Shown here: positions 38,901-52,964 of the stretch, in pieces
Layout: every line of letters starts with the position of its first letter
Numbering within the stretch: the first letter of the stretch is position 1
DNA from: Theobroma cacao
Lineage: Eukaryota > Streptophyta > Magnoliopsida > Malvales > Malvaceae
Reading direction: 5' to 3'
Length of the DNA stretch: 64,000 bases
Assembly (NCBI RefSeq): GCF_000208745.1
Contig: NC_030857.1
Location: 3,115,700 to 3,179,699, forward strand
The notes under the pieces: generated by a model
Told to the model about the DNA's origin: nothing
The model's database searches: none
Seen by the model: only the letters and a program-made list of their open reading frames with translations
Translations under genes and position numbers: made by a program

Positions 38901-41300
38901 TTGTCCAAAATTTGGTTTATTTTATTCATGGCTTGTCTTCTTGGGTTTTGGCAGGATATGGTTGTCCTTCCTTACAAGGACAGCTTATTACTATTTAGTA
39001 GGTATTTACAGCAGCTGGTTATGGAATCACTTGGCAAGGAGTTTGACCTGGATGGTAACCGGGTATGTTCAACTGTTTAAGATGATTTGTACTACTTCAT
39101 TTTGGGATGTACGTTGGAGACTACTTTTGGTTCACTAGTTGCCACTTTGTACAAAATGCTTAACTGCCGGACTGTTTCCAGTTGATCACTTCCAACACTC
39201 CCCATGGTGGGTGCATTACTTGATAAAGCATATGAGCTGATATGAGGATATTTTGTGTTTGGGGAGAATGAATGATGGCTCAATGGGTGATTGAGTCCTT
39301 GGTTGGAGTATTCCTTTGGTGTTATATATTCTCTTGCTTACCTGGAGCCATTCTAATAGATTAATTGTTGTCACATTTTGCCCATTGAAGCTTTTGGCAT
39401 AGTCGTAAATTTCTTTAAGATGGTTATTATATTGAGGCTAAATATCAGCAATTAAGTGGTTAGGCCACTGGTTAAAACCATTAGTCACTAGTTATATTAC
39501 TAAAAAATAAGAGTTTTTATGTGTTGAGATAGCATGAATGCGAAATAGGAGAACAGTTTCAAGTATAAGGAACCTTATTGGAGGCATTAGCCTTATATAA
39601 CAAAGTCTGTGCTTTATAATGTAAAACTTATTAATGTTAATTGAGCCAGCTTCATTGAAACTTATCAACATGTGTTACTTAGGGATCTGAACATTAACTG
39701 AGGGTGGAGTCTGTACAATATTTACTCATTCATAAACATGTTCAAGTTGCTTTCTTAAATATTTAGAATTAGTGAAAACACAACTTCTTAATTCATCAGG
39801 TGAATCAAGGAATTACTGTTTATGGGAATAAAGGGAGCACAGATCAGCATGCGTAAGCTTTCCTTATGCCTTCAAATATATTTGATCTCTGTTTATGTAA
39901 GCTATACCCAGGCCTGATGCAGCTTTCCCTGTTTTATTAATTTATAGCTATATTCAACAACTGAGGGAGGGTGTGCACAATTTCTTTGTGACATTCATTG
40001 AAGTGCTACTTGATAGACCTCCTGGTCATGATTGGGAGCTTGAACCAGGTGTTACATGTGGTGACTACCTATTTGGAATGCTACAGGTTTGATAAGTGAT
40101 AGTTTTCTAAAACAGCAGGATTTTTTTGAATGTGCACATGATAAAGGCTTATAATGTTTGCATTTCTAACCTTGCTTGTGCAGGGAACAAGATCAGCTCT
40201 GTATGCAAATAACCGCGAGTCCATCACTGTTACTGTCCAAGAGGTGACACCCAGATCTGTTGGGGCTCTCATAGCACTTTATGAGCGAGCAGTTGGAATT
40301 TATGCCTCACTTACAAATATTAATGCTTACCATCAACCTGGTAAGTATATGTTCGTTATCTATTTAAGAAATTTAATTCTTGAAGTGAGCTAAAATTAAT
40401 ATTGTGTGGTTGGGTCATACTTTGCAACATCGTTGTTCAATCTAAATGTTCTTTGTTGGGTTATTTAATCTGATTGGTCTTTCTTTCTTTATATTTCTGC
40501 ACTTAATCTTCATCTCAGGTGTGGAAGCTGGGAAAAAGGCTGCTGGTGAAGTATTAGCTCTACAGAAGCGAGTTTTAGCAGTACTCAATGAGGCCAGGTA
40601 AGATTTCAGATCCTTATGATCAGGGATTTATTGTGCAATTTATCTGAATTATATATGCGAGATATTTATGCTTCAGGGAAGCAACATACTTAGAACAATT
40701 ATATGCCAATTTCTAGACATCCATCATGGATGAATTTAGAATGTCTTTATAAGTAACAGAATTGAAGAAAGTTTTGACTCAAAAGTCGTTATAGATTACG
40801 CCTACTGATACTTATATTTCCTCTCCCTTTCTGGCCTTGTTGCCCATCTTTCTCTCTCTTCTTCATTGGTTCAAAGGCTTGATGACCTTCACTGCAATTC
40901 CCCATTTGTGCTCTGTTGTATTATTGTTTCATTGGGCCTGGGGTGTTTGTGTTTCTGTATGTGTTTTTTGTTTTATTGTTGTCTTTTGCTGATTACAGTT
41001 TTCTTTTTTCACTTTGTTCAGCTGTAAGGAACCTGTGGAGCCATTGACACTTGAAGAAGTGGCTGATCGTTGCCATGCTCCTGAACACGTATGCACGAAA
41101 TACTGTTCAAGTTACTTCTTACACCATTAAATGTCGTGCTAACCTTCTTTGTTTTATGGCTGCAGATTGAAATGATCTACAAAATCATTGAGCACATGGC
41201 TGCCAATGACAGAGCACTAATTGCCGAAGGTAATTGTGGTTCACCACATAGCTTAAAGGTTTTCCTTGGGGAGTGTAATGTGGATGAAATGTATGCTTAA
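35941..41300 (+). CDS. PGI1: Glucose-6-phosphate isomerase, chloroplastic
   Basis: Interconverts fructose-6-phosphate and glucose-6-phosphate in the plastid stroma, feeding starch synthesis. Fourteen exons: 35941-36486, 36602-36724, 37022-37120, 37237-37320, 38161-38304, 38385-38450, 38799-38867, 38955-39062, 39800-39852, 39948-40086, 40184-40340, 40519-40597, 41022-41088 and 41166-41300, giving 622 residues. A Ser/Lys-rich transit peptide ([20 protein letters not shown] and onward) covers about the first 50-60 residues. The sugar-isomerase fold shows as [69 protein letters not shown] and the active-site region [19 protein letters not shown]. The protein ends [10 protein letters not shown]. 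Intron 5 starts with GC instead of GT (CAG|GCAAGT). A candidate AATAAA lies at 41443-41448. Intron 4 is 840 nt and repeat-like. Confidence 0.97.
38305..38384 (+). other. GC-AG intron in PGI1
   Basis: The exon ends CTTCAG and the intron begins GCAAGT and ends CTGCAG. The protein across the junction, LLPAALQ then GIDIREM, is continuous and in phase only with the GC donor; the nearest GT would shift the frame. GC-AG introns with this consensus are a known minor class of U2 introns. Confidence 0.85.
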
Positions 41301-43363
41301 GTTAGCTCAACGAAATTCACGTTTCAGATTTTATGTTGTGCTTTCGGTAGAGAAAAAGAAAGCTCCAATAAAATTGGTTTTGCCATGTATCTCATTTTTC
41401 CTGGGAACCAGGTAGTACCTCTTGTAACATTGTTGAGTTAGAAATAAATTTCCAGTCGCCCCTGTTTGTGAGCAAAATTTCCAGGATTCCATCACAGAAG
41501 TGCCTTGTACGAGATGTGCAGTGAGATGTCCTCTTTACACTACTCACCAGCATGCTTTTATAATGCATCCAGATGTGAGGTGTTGCAGCCCTTTGACGGA
41601 TCTGCACTTCCCAATTTCATCCTCCAAAAGCTAGGCTGGCAAATCCCCCAAGGGTAGTTATAGCTTAGCATTGTGGTGACTGAAATCAGAATTATAGTCT
41701 CAAATGCATTAGAAAAAAATCAAGTTAGATTGAGATTCAAGTTAAAAAGAAAAGGGGATGTTTTACCATAATTATAAATTCACTATTCGATCACACATTT
41801 TTACAAGACAGTACCAATTTCGAGCCTTATCTTCCCATTACGATTTGTTCGAACGTTGTGGAATAATATAGCTTCAAATTTCAGATTGGTTTTCCTATGG
41901 CTTGACATGCCTCCATCAGCATGGTGAGTGTCCACCTTACCTACCTACTACTCTTGCTTGTTAGCGTGTTTTGTTCTTCTGTCAGCCTCAGCTAATAGAG
42001 AGGACCATTTTTCTCACCCATCTGATGAGACTATATGAGTACAAATTTTGCATGCAAAGGCAGGCTGCATTGTATTTCCAAGAATGCAACTCCTTGTTTT
42101 GTTTTTCCTTGGTCGCTCAGCAAATGGAACATCATTTTCCATGTTTGAATTCTTTTCAGGACGTCAATTATCCCTTCTCTTGAAGACAACTGGTAGTTGA
42201 GTACCTTAGGTTAGGTCCCATATCAAGAGAGACGGTTCCCACCTCCCCCAAAAACTAACCCCTACCATCTTACATTCTTAAACATCGCTTCTTCCCATTT
42301 ATAACGCAATTAATTGCATTGACTACTCTATTATCATATGTCATCGACCAATCATTCTCGCATGCCTGGGCCCCTTATTTCAAACCAAGATCACAAAAAT
42401 AATATTCCCCAAAGGGTCGATAAAATAAAAACACAAGCTTATCTCATGCAACGGCCATGTTCAAAAATTTTCAAATTAAAGCATGTACTCAGTTCTTCTC
42501 TTATGCCCGTCAACATGGAATAATGGGGCCATAGGATAATAGCACATAGGCAATGGAAAAAAATTCAAATTAAAAATCACAAAATGTCAAAAAACAAATA
42601 CCTGCCGTTGATCCCCCATACCTATGACTATACTCCACGGCCAGAGTTGATCATCATGTGACTTCTGTCTTGTGCCCTTTTGTTGCATCCAAATTTTTTA
42701 ATTGGAAAAAATGAAGGCGCTAAAACAAACAAACAAACAAAATAGCCGGCGAGGTTAAGCCCCATACGGAACATGAAATAGAGTAAAGAGAAAAAGCGTG
42801 TGTGGTTCGTTGGGACCCACCTAACCATGTGAACTACATATAGCGGGAAATTTTAGAGTACCCAAAAAAAAAAAGCGTCCCCACTTACAACGTTCGACTG
42901 TTGACAGTAATTTTAATTAAAAGTCCATAAAATAACGGAGTTCCTCTTTGCCACGTCAACTCACCCGTTACTTTTTTTTCTCACCCCCCACCTCGCTACG
43001 TGCGCTTTTTATTCGCACCTTTTACAATTTTTTAGATTCAGAAGATTTCCATTTAAATGCTAAACGATGTCGTTTTAAAGGAAATCTCAACGTGAAAGTG
43101 AACCGACGTAAGAAAATCTGGAAAGAATAGAAACTCAGTGAAAGTTTTTTGCAGAGAAGCTGTGAGTTCTGATTCAGAGCTGAAGAAAGCTATTGAGTGA
43201 AGCAAAGCATTTTTTTTTTTAAGGTTTCTTAAATCAGGATAACCGTTAGGAAATACTAAATTCTAAGCTGATCTCTTCACTGGACTTTCTCTTTCTGTAT
43301 CGCTGTTTTCCTTTTTTAAGTTCAAGCTCTGTCAGCTGTGAAACTCTGAACACCGTTTCTTAT
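41301..43363. other. Intergenic, PGI1 3' UTR and promoter/leader of the next gene
   Basis: Contains the PGI1 3' UTR. From about 43050 it contains the leader of the C2/MUN-like gene, marked by a TAAACGATGTCGTTTTAAA near-palindrome at 43061-43079 and CT-rich sequence. A 70-codon frame at 41971-42183 is not recognised. No other gene is supported. Confidence 0.6.
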
Positions 43364-43488
43364 GTAAGTCTCTGTCGTTTCACTTCGCGCATTGCCTGTC
43401 ATCAGTTTTCTTCATCTTTTTTATTAATTTATTACTATTTTTAGTTGCTGATTTACTCTTACAAGAGATTTTGACAATGTTGGCGTAG
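43364..43488 (+). other. 5' UTR intron of the C2/MUN-like gene
   Basis: A strong donor (TTAT|GTAAGT) and acceptor (GGCGTAG) bound 125 nt of T-rich sequence that ends 32 nt before the start codon. Leader introns are common in plant housekeeping genes. This is inferred from splice signals only. Confidence 0.55.
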
Positions 43489-43520
43489 GTTAGAGACTGA
43501 CCGAAGAACCCTTAGAAATC

Positions 43521-44885
43521 ATGTTCACTGAAGGACTTGACAACAATGCCCTCAAATGGGTTCGAGAGGTTTTTTTTTTTTAATTTTTATTTACCTTTTT
43601 TTTTGAATTTATGTTTTCTTTAATTAGAAATTCTCATTAGTTGTTTTTCATTTTCACCAGAAGGAACTTCCATATTCCAATTCTAGCTTAAGGCCTCGAA
43701 TGGATCCAATTACCAACATCAGTAACGGTGGCCGGAATATTGGCTTGCCACCGCCAGCGAAATTCAGAAGTGGCCACTTGCCGGTGACGGCGATTCCGGT
43801 GACTTCCACTACTTTAACCGGTGGCGACGACAGTGCCTCTGCTTCTGAAAATGACGTCACCACTGACTCGGAGGACGATACTGTTTATGGAGGGAGGTAT
43901 TCTCTTGATTCTTCTCCTCAAGATGAAAGAATTCCTAATGGAACTGCTCTTAGATATGGAAATCCAGTCCAAAGGCGGCCGCGATACGCCACTGCCAGTG
44001 ATTACACATATTCAGATGTTAGCTCGTCGAGGGAGACGCTAATGGGAGGGATAGGAGGGAATTTGGGGGACAGGTTAGGGAGAGGGAATGGGAGATATCC
44101 TGTTGGGAGGGATGGTTTTACTGAGGAGGATGAGTCTTCCGATTCAGCAGGTAGCTCTGAGTTTTCGACTACACAAGTGGGGAGTATCAATGGTCGAATT
44201 CCTCGGAGTAGGACTTATGTTTCAGAAGGATATGCCTCAAGTGTGCCTTCTCGGGTTAATGTGGAAAGTGCAGCTGGAAAGGTTTGTTTATATAAATATT
44301 TGGTTTGAATTGTTTTTTTTGTTTTTCTGGGCATAGATTCTTCAATTGGATCTTGAAAACATTTGTCTCATTTTATGATACCTGATAGATATTGTAGCAT
44401 ATTCATTATTGCTGGAGATGATTGGAGGCTAAGTTTTACATTACTCAAGGTTTACAAAAATAACTTGATGGAAATATATACATTGTAGAAAAATACATAG
44501 AGATTTAAGTATCTTAACTTTACACTGGTTTGGGAGTTTGCTAATGTTTAGTGCAACAGAGGAGAACTCGAGCTAATTCTTTGGTGGATTATATAGGCCG
44601 ACTCTTAGTAGCTATGCTGACTTCAGGCATTTAATACTTTTTCATTAGCTAGTCTTGTGACTTTTGTTGTCTTAAGGAGCATGTACTTATAGAACCTTTG
44701 TTTTGATGAATGCCGTTAGGGCAATCCTTCATAATTATGGGTGGTTTTATAAGGTAAAGGGGGATTATGAACTTCTTCGTTTCAAAATATATGTACATTC
44801 AGACAATGAAGTGATCAGAACATCTAGTCCTCAGTTTTGGTATCATTTTGAACATTGAAAACACCTAATAATATANAAAACAACT

Positions 44886-44937
<52 letters not shown>

Positions 44938-47900
44938 GTTTTGACTTTTAATCTCTCCTCTGTGTTCTCTAGATTTACTAGATTATCTGCTCTCTTATAG
45001 TTAATATGAGTTATTTATACTGCTATTGCTATGATGGTTTCTTCGCAGGATTTGAACTCTAGAAAGCTACAACATGAAAAGTTCTCTGATGATGATATTC
45101 CAAGTGCACCACCATTCTCAGGTTCAGTGCAGGAAGTTAAACAAGATGCTGAGCACATAGCAGCGTCTGAAATACATAGCACCCCTCGTGCAGCAGATTC
45201 ACTTGATCCAAAAAAATTCAAATCCATCTCTGGAGTTAAGCCAGAGCAAAATATGAGCAACCGGAAATCTGATGAGTTTGTAAGGTCTGTGCTACTGTTT
45301 TGGTAATACTTATTTAATACACTTAATCTGAAAGCACATTAATATATCCGAGTACTGCATATACAACCTAGTGAACATTAATATTATTTATTCTCTTTGT
45401 TCCCAGAAGTGGTGCCGGTGCAGAAACTGCCACTGCATCTTCAGGTGTTCATCCAGCTCGTGTCCCAACATTTCATGCAAGGTATCTCTGACCAATATGA
45501 ACTCCTAGATATTCCCCTTGACGATAATAGACCTTTGCTCCTGCAGTTTACTCTGTTCACTAACTCTAAGTTGTTTATCATATCAAAATCAGTGCTCTTG
45601 GACCTTGGCATGCTGTAATTGCCTATGATGCATGTGTTCGACTTTGCCTTCATGCTTGGGCTAGGGGTTGCATGGAAGCTCCAATGTTTCTGGAAAATGA
45701 ATGTGCTCTGTTACGAGATACATTTGGGTGAGTTTAATCTCTTGCTTTGTTCTTCTAGAAAGGTAACCTTGACTGATACATTCTCTCACAGTATATTTTA
45801 AATAAATTGTTTGTCTTGTTCTAAAGTTGCCTCTTCATTTTCTCATCTCATTTCTTGTTTATTGTTTTTGAAGTTCCTGTATGTGTGTTGTGTGTGACCC
45901 TTTTGCTTTTAGTGTGAAAATCGATGCATGCTTATGCTATGCTTAGGTCTTATAACAGCAATTATTTGGATGACCATTGTGTTAAATCCATTAGTCCAAT
46001 AAAAGTTTTCAAATGCCTAGGAGGTCCAATAAAATAAAAGATCTAGATGACTACATTTACCGGCAGCCTCTTAAATTGATGAAAATGCCATCCATATTCT
46101 CAGAAGGAAATGATTTAAAGAATCTTAATCTTTCATTTGGTTCCTTAAAAAATCATGGAGGTTTTTGGAATTGTTTATGATTTGTAAATCAATATGCTTT
46201 ATGTTCTGTTATTTATTTATTTATTGTTTTTATTTCCCACTAACTTTTGGTCTTACTGAAATCAAAATTTGCTTGTGGACCATAGTTTGCAACAAGTCTT
46301 GTTGCAATCAGAAGAGGAACTAATGGAAAAGCGCTCTTCAGAGCTTACCAGTGAGGCAGCTGCCCCAAAGCCCCAGAAAATTATTGGCAAGATGAAGGTG
46401 CAAGGTAAGTTTTCTATCCAGATTTGACATTTCATTTTTGAGTTGCTTTGTCGTGGCTATTTTAAAGTTTTCTTTGCTGGCAGTGCGCAAAGTTAAAACA
46501 ACATTGGATCCGCCAGCTGGCTGTAGTATGTCATCGCTTAGTCTTAGGGCACCGGTGATTAAGCTGGAGGCTATACGGTATCGCTTGTCCAATTTTCAAT
46601 CAACAATCTCTTCAAGGTGGCAAGCTCTTAGAAAGATTCGTGTTGCACCTCGTTTGCCTGCAAATGGTTCTTTCTCACGCCAAAGTTTGGCATATGTGCA
46701 TGCTGGAACTCAATATATAAAACAAGTATCTGGACTGCTGAAAATTGGTGCGACAAGTTTACGCAATAGTTCATCATCATATGAAATTGTGCAAGGTATG
46801 TCTTTCCAAACCCCTTGCTATCTTGTTAGAGGTTTACACAAAGAAGGATCCTGTTTAACTGGATTTATTCATCTTAGCTGTCGGCTTAGACTTAGATGGA
46901 CTCTTCCTGGCTATGCTAAAAACAATAGATGCCCACATCATATACCCAATCATGGAACACCCTATTGCTTACATTCAGCCGTGCATAATGCTTTATGAAA
47001 GATATGGTTTTGCATGCGAATTAAGGACTGCTTTAAGGGCATCCCGATTTCTTAGTTGTTCCTTTCATTTATTTTTTCTTTTTTTATCTATAAATCAGTC
47101 GACTTATTGTTTTTTCTTTTATTTTCTTTATTCCTTCCCTTCTGTCTGCATATGTCATTAGAAACATACTGTTGCACGCTAAGACTGAAGAGTTATACTG
47201 AAGAAGATGGCGTAAGGATGCAACCTGGATCTGGTGAAACACATGTCTTGTATGTAACTGTTCCCTAATTCTCCTGCTTTCATCTCTAAATTTCTTTAAG
47301 ATGGTTACTAACAAGATAGGTACTAACAACTCTTGCAGCTTCCCGGATAGTTTGGGAGATGATCTTATTGTTGAAGTTCAGGACTCCAAGGGGAAGCATT
47401 TTGGCCGTGTCCTTGCACAAGTGGCTAGTATTGCTGAAGACTCGGTATCGCTTCAAAATATTGATATTTATTCTACTTGATTTGCAATTTTAGTTGATTT
47501 GCTGGAATGGAATGCTCATATGAAAGTTGGATGCAGACTGACAAGCTGCGCTGGTGGTCCATTTATCGTGAGCCAGAACATGAACCTGTGGGCAAGCTGC
47601 AGCTCTATATAAACTACTCAACGAGTTCAGATGATAATAGTCAGCTCAAGGTGAACAAGTCTTGATTAGCTTAAAAATTTTTTATGTCTGTAGTTTTTTT
47701 TCTTAATTAATTACTATAGTAAGTTGTAGTTCATATTTTTAAAGAAAGAGAGTTCAGTCCATTTATTTTGTGTTTCAACTTAGTATTATTGCATGAAGTT
47801 TGATTGTTGTATATGATAAAAAATTGGATTATTCTAAAATAGTTTAATGATATTTATTTGATTCTTCTTTCTTCTCCTAGTGTGGTTCTGTTGCAGAAAC

Positions 47901-50900
47901 AGTTGCATATGACCTTGTCTTAGAAGTTGCAATGAAGGTTCAGCGTTTCCAACAAAGGAATTTACAGTTGTACGGTTCATGGAAATGGCTATTAACTGAG
48001 TTTGCCTCATATTATGGAGTTTCTGATGTCTACACCAAGCTACGGTAATTGGATTTATTTTATTTGCCTTTTCTGTTGAGTGTTGAATTGCATATGCATA
48101 TTTCAGAACGGATACTACTTTGGTCAATGTCTTTTGGTTGCTTTAATATACATTTTTGACAGGTATCTTTCCTATGTAATGGATGTGGCTACACCTACTG
48201 CTGACTGCCTCACATTGGTGCGTGAATTGTTAATGCCTGTTGTTATGAAGGGCCACAGTAAGAGCACATTGAGTCATCAAGAGGTACCATGCTTTTTACC
48301 TTTTGTTCATAATGTATATTATGTTGCTCCTTCCTTTTATAACACAACTTAATGTTGGCGGCTTCACCAGAATCGAATTTTGGGAGAAACCAAAGATCAG
48401 ATTGAGCAAATTCTTTCTCTAGTTTTTGAGAACTACAAATCACTTGATGAATCAGCATTCTCGGGCATTATGGATGTGTTCAAGCCTGCAACAGGGCTTG
48501 CAGCACCTGCACTTGAACCTGCTGTCAAACTGTATACTCTTCTACATGACATATTATCTCCAGAAGCCCAGACAAATCTGTGCCACTATTTCCAGGTTTA
48601 GGAAATTAATTTCTTTAATGCAGTTACCTACTTTGTTTCTACATGCCTTGCCTCCACTTTCTAAATAGTAGTATCTACACAGGCTGCTGCAAGGAAGAGA
48701 TCAAGAAGGCACTTGGCTGAGACTGATGAATTTGTTACCACCAACAATGAACCCAATTTTATGGACCCTGTTGCTATGTCTACCGCCTACCAGAAGATGA
48801 CATGCCTTTGCATGAGCATTAAAAATGAGATATTCACTGATATTGAGATTCACAACCGACATATACTTCCCAGGTATGTTTTTCTTTAGGGTGTTGTTTG
48901 ATTTGTTTTAAACTAGCTCCAGAAAGTAAATTTCTTTCATGTGATGGAGTGGCCAAAATATTAGCTCTAGTTGAGATCCATATTTGATTTTGAGCGAAGC
49001 ATATTAACGGCATAGATTACTAACTATTGTTGGGATACTCCACAAATCTTTGAACTGAGCTGCATATGACAGTATGGTCGCAAGAGTGTTAATTTTTTAT
49101 ATGCTTAAACAATATGCTTTTGTTTACCATTTTGAGCATGAATTGTTGATATAACTCATTCAATTTTGGGCACATCATACCCGGTCATGCCATCATGTTA
49201 AACAGCTACACATCTGTACTGTTGCTTCCTGTGGGGTATGGCTATCTGACGTCCTTATGCAATATTAAAGTGTCTTCCCTCTTTTGCAGTTTTATAGACC
49301 TTCCAAATCTGTCAGCATCTATATACAGCACAGAGCTTTGTGGTAGATTACATGCATTCCTTCTTGCATGCCCACCATCTTGCCCTTCACCACCTGTGGC
49401 AGAACTTGTTATTGCCACAGCAGATTTCCAACGGGATCTTGCCAGCTGGAACATAAGGTAATACTTTTTGTAACAACCATTTTTGTATTAAGTTTTCTTT
49501 TCAACTGTTTCAAATCATTTATATTCCATTCCAGTCATGTGAAAGGTGGAGTGGATGCAAAGGAATTGTTCAACTTGTACATCATGATATGGATTCAAGA
49601 TAAGCGGCAATCTCTACTCGAGTCATGTAAATTAGATAAGGTACATTCTTTAAGAAACAATATTATTACAGGTTGTTAATTTGAGATGGCAGATTCTTAC
49701 TGTTTAACCCAAATTTCTTGCTTGTAACTTTATGAATATAGTGGGGCCTTATTGATTTGAATCAGGAAGAGTGTATCTTTGTCACCATATGTCTAAGCAT
49801 GTGATGACTTCTCTTTATTTTATTTTTAAATGATTTAAACTGAAATCCACATGGCATCTCCCAGATTTCATCCAACTGGTCTTCACAGGAAATTTTTCAT
49901 GTAAAGTTGTCTGAAACTTATATACTTGCAGGTAAAATGGTCAGGGGTTAGAACACAACATTCTACTACTCCGTTTGTTGATGAAATGTATGACCGACTG
50001 AGGGAGACCTTGAGTGACTACGAAGTCATCATCTGCCGATGGCCTGAATATATTTTTGTGCTGGAAAATGTATGTTATCTCCTCCAAATTCATTTTCTGG
50101 TTTTGGTCTTATACTCCACCTCATTTTGCATTTACATGCAACAAATGTTACCATGCTGGTCTTCCAGAATTTAACTTGTTTTAGAAAAAAGGAAATGTGG
50201 AGAGATGTCTAGCTTCTAGCTAATTGTCTTCTGCAGCAGTGATCTTTCAATCAATTATCTTCATCATGGGTTGTTTAACAAGCATTTTTTTTTTTGAAAA
50301 AATAAGTAATAAACTTATTTGGGTTATGTTCTACACTAGGCTATTGCTGATGTTGAGAAGGCAATAGTGGAAGCTCTGGATAAGCAGTATGCAGATGTAG
50401 TATCTCCTTTGAAGGAAAATTTGGCACCTAAGAAATTTGGCCTGAAGTACATGCAGAAACTTGCTAAACGATCTGTATGCTCCTACACTGTTCCTGATGA
50501 GGTGAGCCATTGATTTTCTAGTTAACCTTTGGATTTGCTTACTCTTTTGGCTTAAGAATATGATTGTTGCTTTCAGCTGGGCATTCTGTTGAATTCTATG
50601 AAGAGGATGCTTGATATTCTACGTCCCAAGATAGAGACCCAGTTCAAGTCATGGGGTTCTTGCATCCCTGATGGTGGAAACACCGCCCCAGGGGAGCGTC
50701 TTAGTGAGGTCACAGTGATGTTGAGAACCAAGTTCAGAGGGTACCTGCAGGCTGTTGTTGAAAAACTTGCTGAGAATGTGAGTCTCATTTTCAAAAGGAC
50801 ATAGTGGCCTTTTAATTGTCTTGTATGATATTTACAGAGGAAAGTAAAATATAGGTTATAATTTGATTGCTATCACTAACTGGGATATATTGTGAGTGAT

Positions 50901-52964
50901 TTCTAGTTTTAGTTTTCTTCTCTCAATCTGCAATATAGAAAATTAAAATAAAAAAGAAAAGAAATCTTTTATTGGATAATAAATATGAAATAATGTAGAG
51001 TATATCTGAAAGAAGTGCTGTACAAAGGTGCTTGAACACAAAAAATCTTAGACTATAACTGGAATTAACTTTGATAGATATTCATTTGTGTGCTGTCTAT
51101 CTGGTTTAGCTTGTTTATTCTGCTGCTTGATGCATCAGTGCCATCAACGGCTGCATTTATTTTGCAAAGTAGCAATCAGTGTTCCTGAACACTCAGGTCT
51201 ATCATTGTTCTACAGACCAAATTACAGAACTCAACAAAATTGAAGAAGATTCTCCAAGATTCTAAAGAAACAGTGGGAGAGTCTGATATACGAGGCAGAA
51301 TGCAGCCATTAAAAGAACAGCTGACAAATACAATAAATCACCTTCATACTGTTTTTGAGACTCACGTTTTCATTGCAATTTGCCGATGGTACTGGGATCG
51401 GATGGGACAGGTAAGTTATAGGTGAATGATGCTGTAAATGGCTTGAATTTTGCAATCCAAGTTAATTATGCACATCTTACATGATTTTTTTCCCTCATTG
51501 CAGGATGTTCTCAGCTTCTTGGAAAACAGGAAAGAAAATAGATCGTGGTATAAAGGTTCCAGAATTGCTGTATCTGTAAGTAAAATCATAACAATCTTAT
51601 GATTCCTTGTTGATATTTAGGTCACAAATACAACACTTACTGAGCTTTGCAGTTGCCAATTGATACTTGATGATCTGGTTCTTGCATTGATGCACTTGTC
51701 AATATGAAGTTGGCCCTGAAAAAAAGCATGTGACTTGGAGTTTTCAGTAATCTGGATGTTTGACAGCATATTTACCTAGAGATTCAGGATATGTGAAAGT
51801 TGAAAGGCAAAACTTGTTGCGAGTTTTTGCTCTTACTTGTTACTAATGCATCTTAAGTTTTCAGATCCTTTATCATTATCAACAAGAAAAAGTTCGGCTT
51901 TTGAATAGTTGTTTGAGGTCACTGCAATCAATTAGTACATGAGTGTTCTTTAGGTAGGGAGTGATCAATTCAGAGTTTAGTAGACATCTCTTGTACCCAT
52001 TCCAATCTCTCTCTAAAGACTCTGGGGAACCTATTATAGTTCTTAAGATCCTGGGAATGTATAGTTCTTAGGAGTGGTTGGACCAGAATGGTATTTTTCA
52101 GTGTTATTTAGGTTTCATGCAGAGATACTTTCACATGTCATGCAACTACATTTTTTCTAATTAACAATAAATCTGAAAAAGACCAGACAGAGAGGGGGGA
52201 AGGCTTTTGTTTCAGCTGGGGAAGTGAAGCAGATTAGATACGAGAGTGCGGTGGTTCATTGCCTGATATACATGAGCTTAAATATAAAGCAAAAAACCCC
52301 TATAGGAGCATAGTTATTGCCATTGTTTTATTTATCTAACAGAATTTAGGAATTTGTATATGCCATTATTGATGGTAGCTCAGCAGGAAACTCCATATCT
52401 CACATAAACCTTAGCGTCAGCTTCAAAACATTGAATTGAATTGGTGATGCTAAGAGTATTTTAGTGCCAAACATGTAGTATACCCAATCAAATTATTAAG
52501 AAAATATGGATGGGTCGAAATCTTTGAATATCTGAATGGAAATCCTAAAGGCTAAGTCGAGGAATCATTCTCTTCAGAATGCCAATGCAAGCTTTTCATT
52601 TGTACATGTCATTTTAGGAACCTGTAAGGTATTCAAATCTTAACTAGTTGACTTAGATTCTTGGAGATGTGAAAATTTTGGTAGGTTTGGCTTTGGTGAT
52701 TTCATTTCTTGGTCTGACCTGTCTCATTCTCAAGGCTTCTTCAATGTTGTACTTCATTAAAAGTGACATCGTTTACTATTTTTGACATGTACCCTCTTGT
52801 TAATTTTGCAGATTCTGGATGACACTTTTGCATCACAGATGCAGCAGCTCGTTGGCAATGCACTCCCAGAAAAAGACCTTGAGCCACCAAGGTCTATCAT
52901 GGAGGTGCAATCGATGCTTTGTAAGGATGCTCATAATCACAAGGACAACTCATTCTACTACTAG
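43521..52964 (+). CDS. Large plant-specific protein with C2-like and MUN-like regions
   Basis: A 1249-residue protein from 22 exons, all phases consistent: 43521-43568, 43661-44281, 45049-45284, 45407-45481, 45593-45727, 46286-46404, 46484-46795, 47162-47249, 47339-47444, 47537-47650, 47881-48044, 48163-48283, 48371-48595, 48683-48873, 49290-49457, 49535-49640, 49932-50069, 50340-50501, 50577-50777, 51216-51410, 51504-51575 and 52812-52964. The first 320 residues are disordered, Ser/Asp/Gly-rich and probably phosphorylated, opening MFTEGLDNNALKWVREKELP. A conserved block follows (ACVRLCLHAWARGCMEAPMF). Residues about 515-615 look like a C2 domain: FPDSLGDDLIVEVQDSKGKH and DKLRWWSIYREPEHEPVGKL. 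The helical C-terminal half resembles the MUN region of Munc13-type exocytosis proteins; this is inference. It matches, as I recall, Arabidopsis At5g65440/At4g24610, sometimes labelled a pesticidal crystal protein; nothing here suggests a toxin. Molecular function is unknown. Confidence 0.9.
44891..44933. repeat. TA microsatellite in intron 2 of the C2/MUN-like gene
   Basis: About 21 uninterrupted TA units, with an undetermined base at 44876 just before it. Confidence 0.95.

Noticed and set aside
41971..42183. A 70-codon plus-strand ORF downstream of PGI1
   Set aside because: No recognisable product and no splice or conservation evidence. It does not continue the PGI1 frame, which ends cleanly at 41300.
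43521..52964. Toxin interpretation suggested by the crystal-protein label some relatives carry
   Set aside because: The protein has no delta-endotoxin features. It is an intracellular-looking, 22-exon plant protein with C2-like and helical MUN-like regions and no signal peptide.
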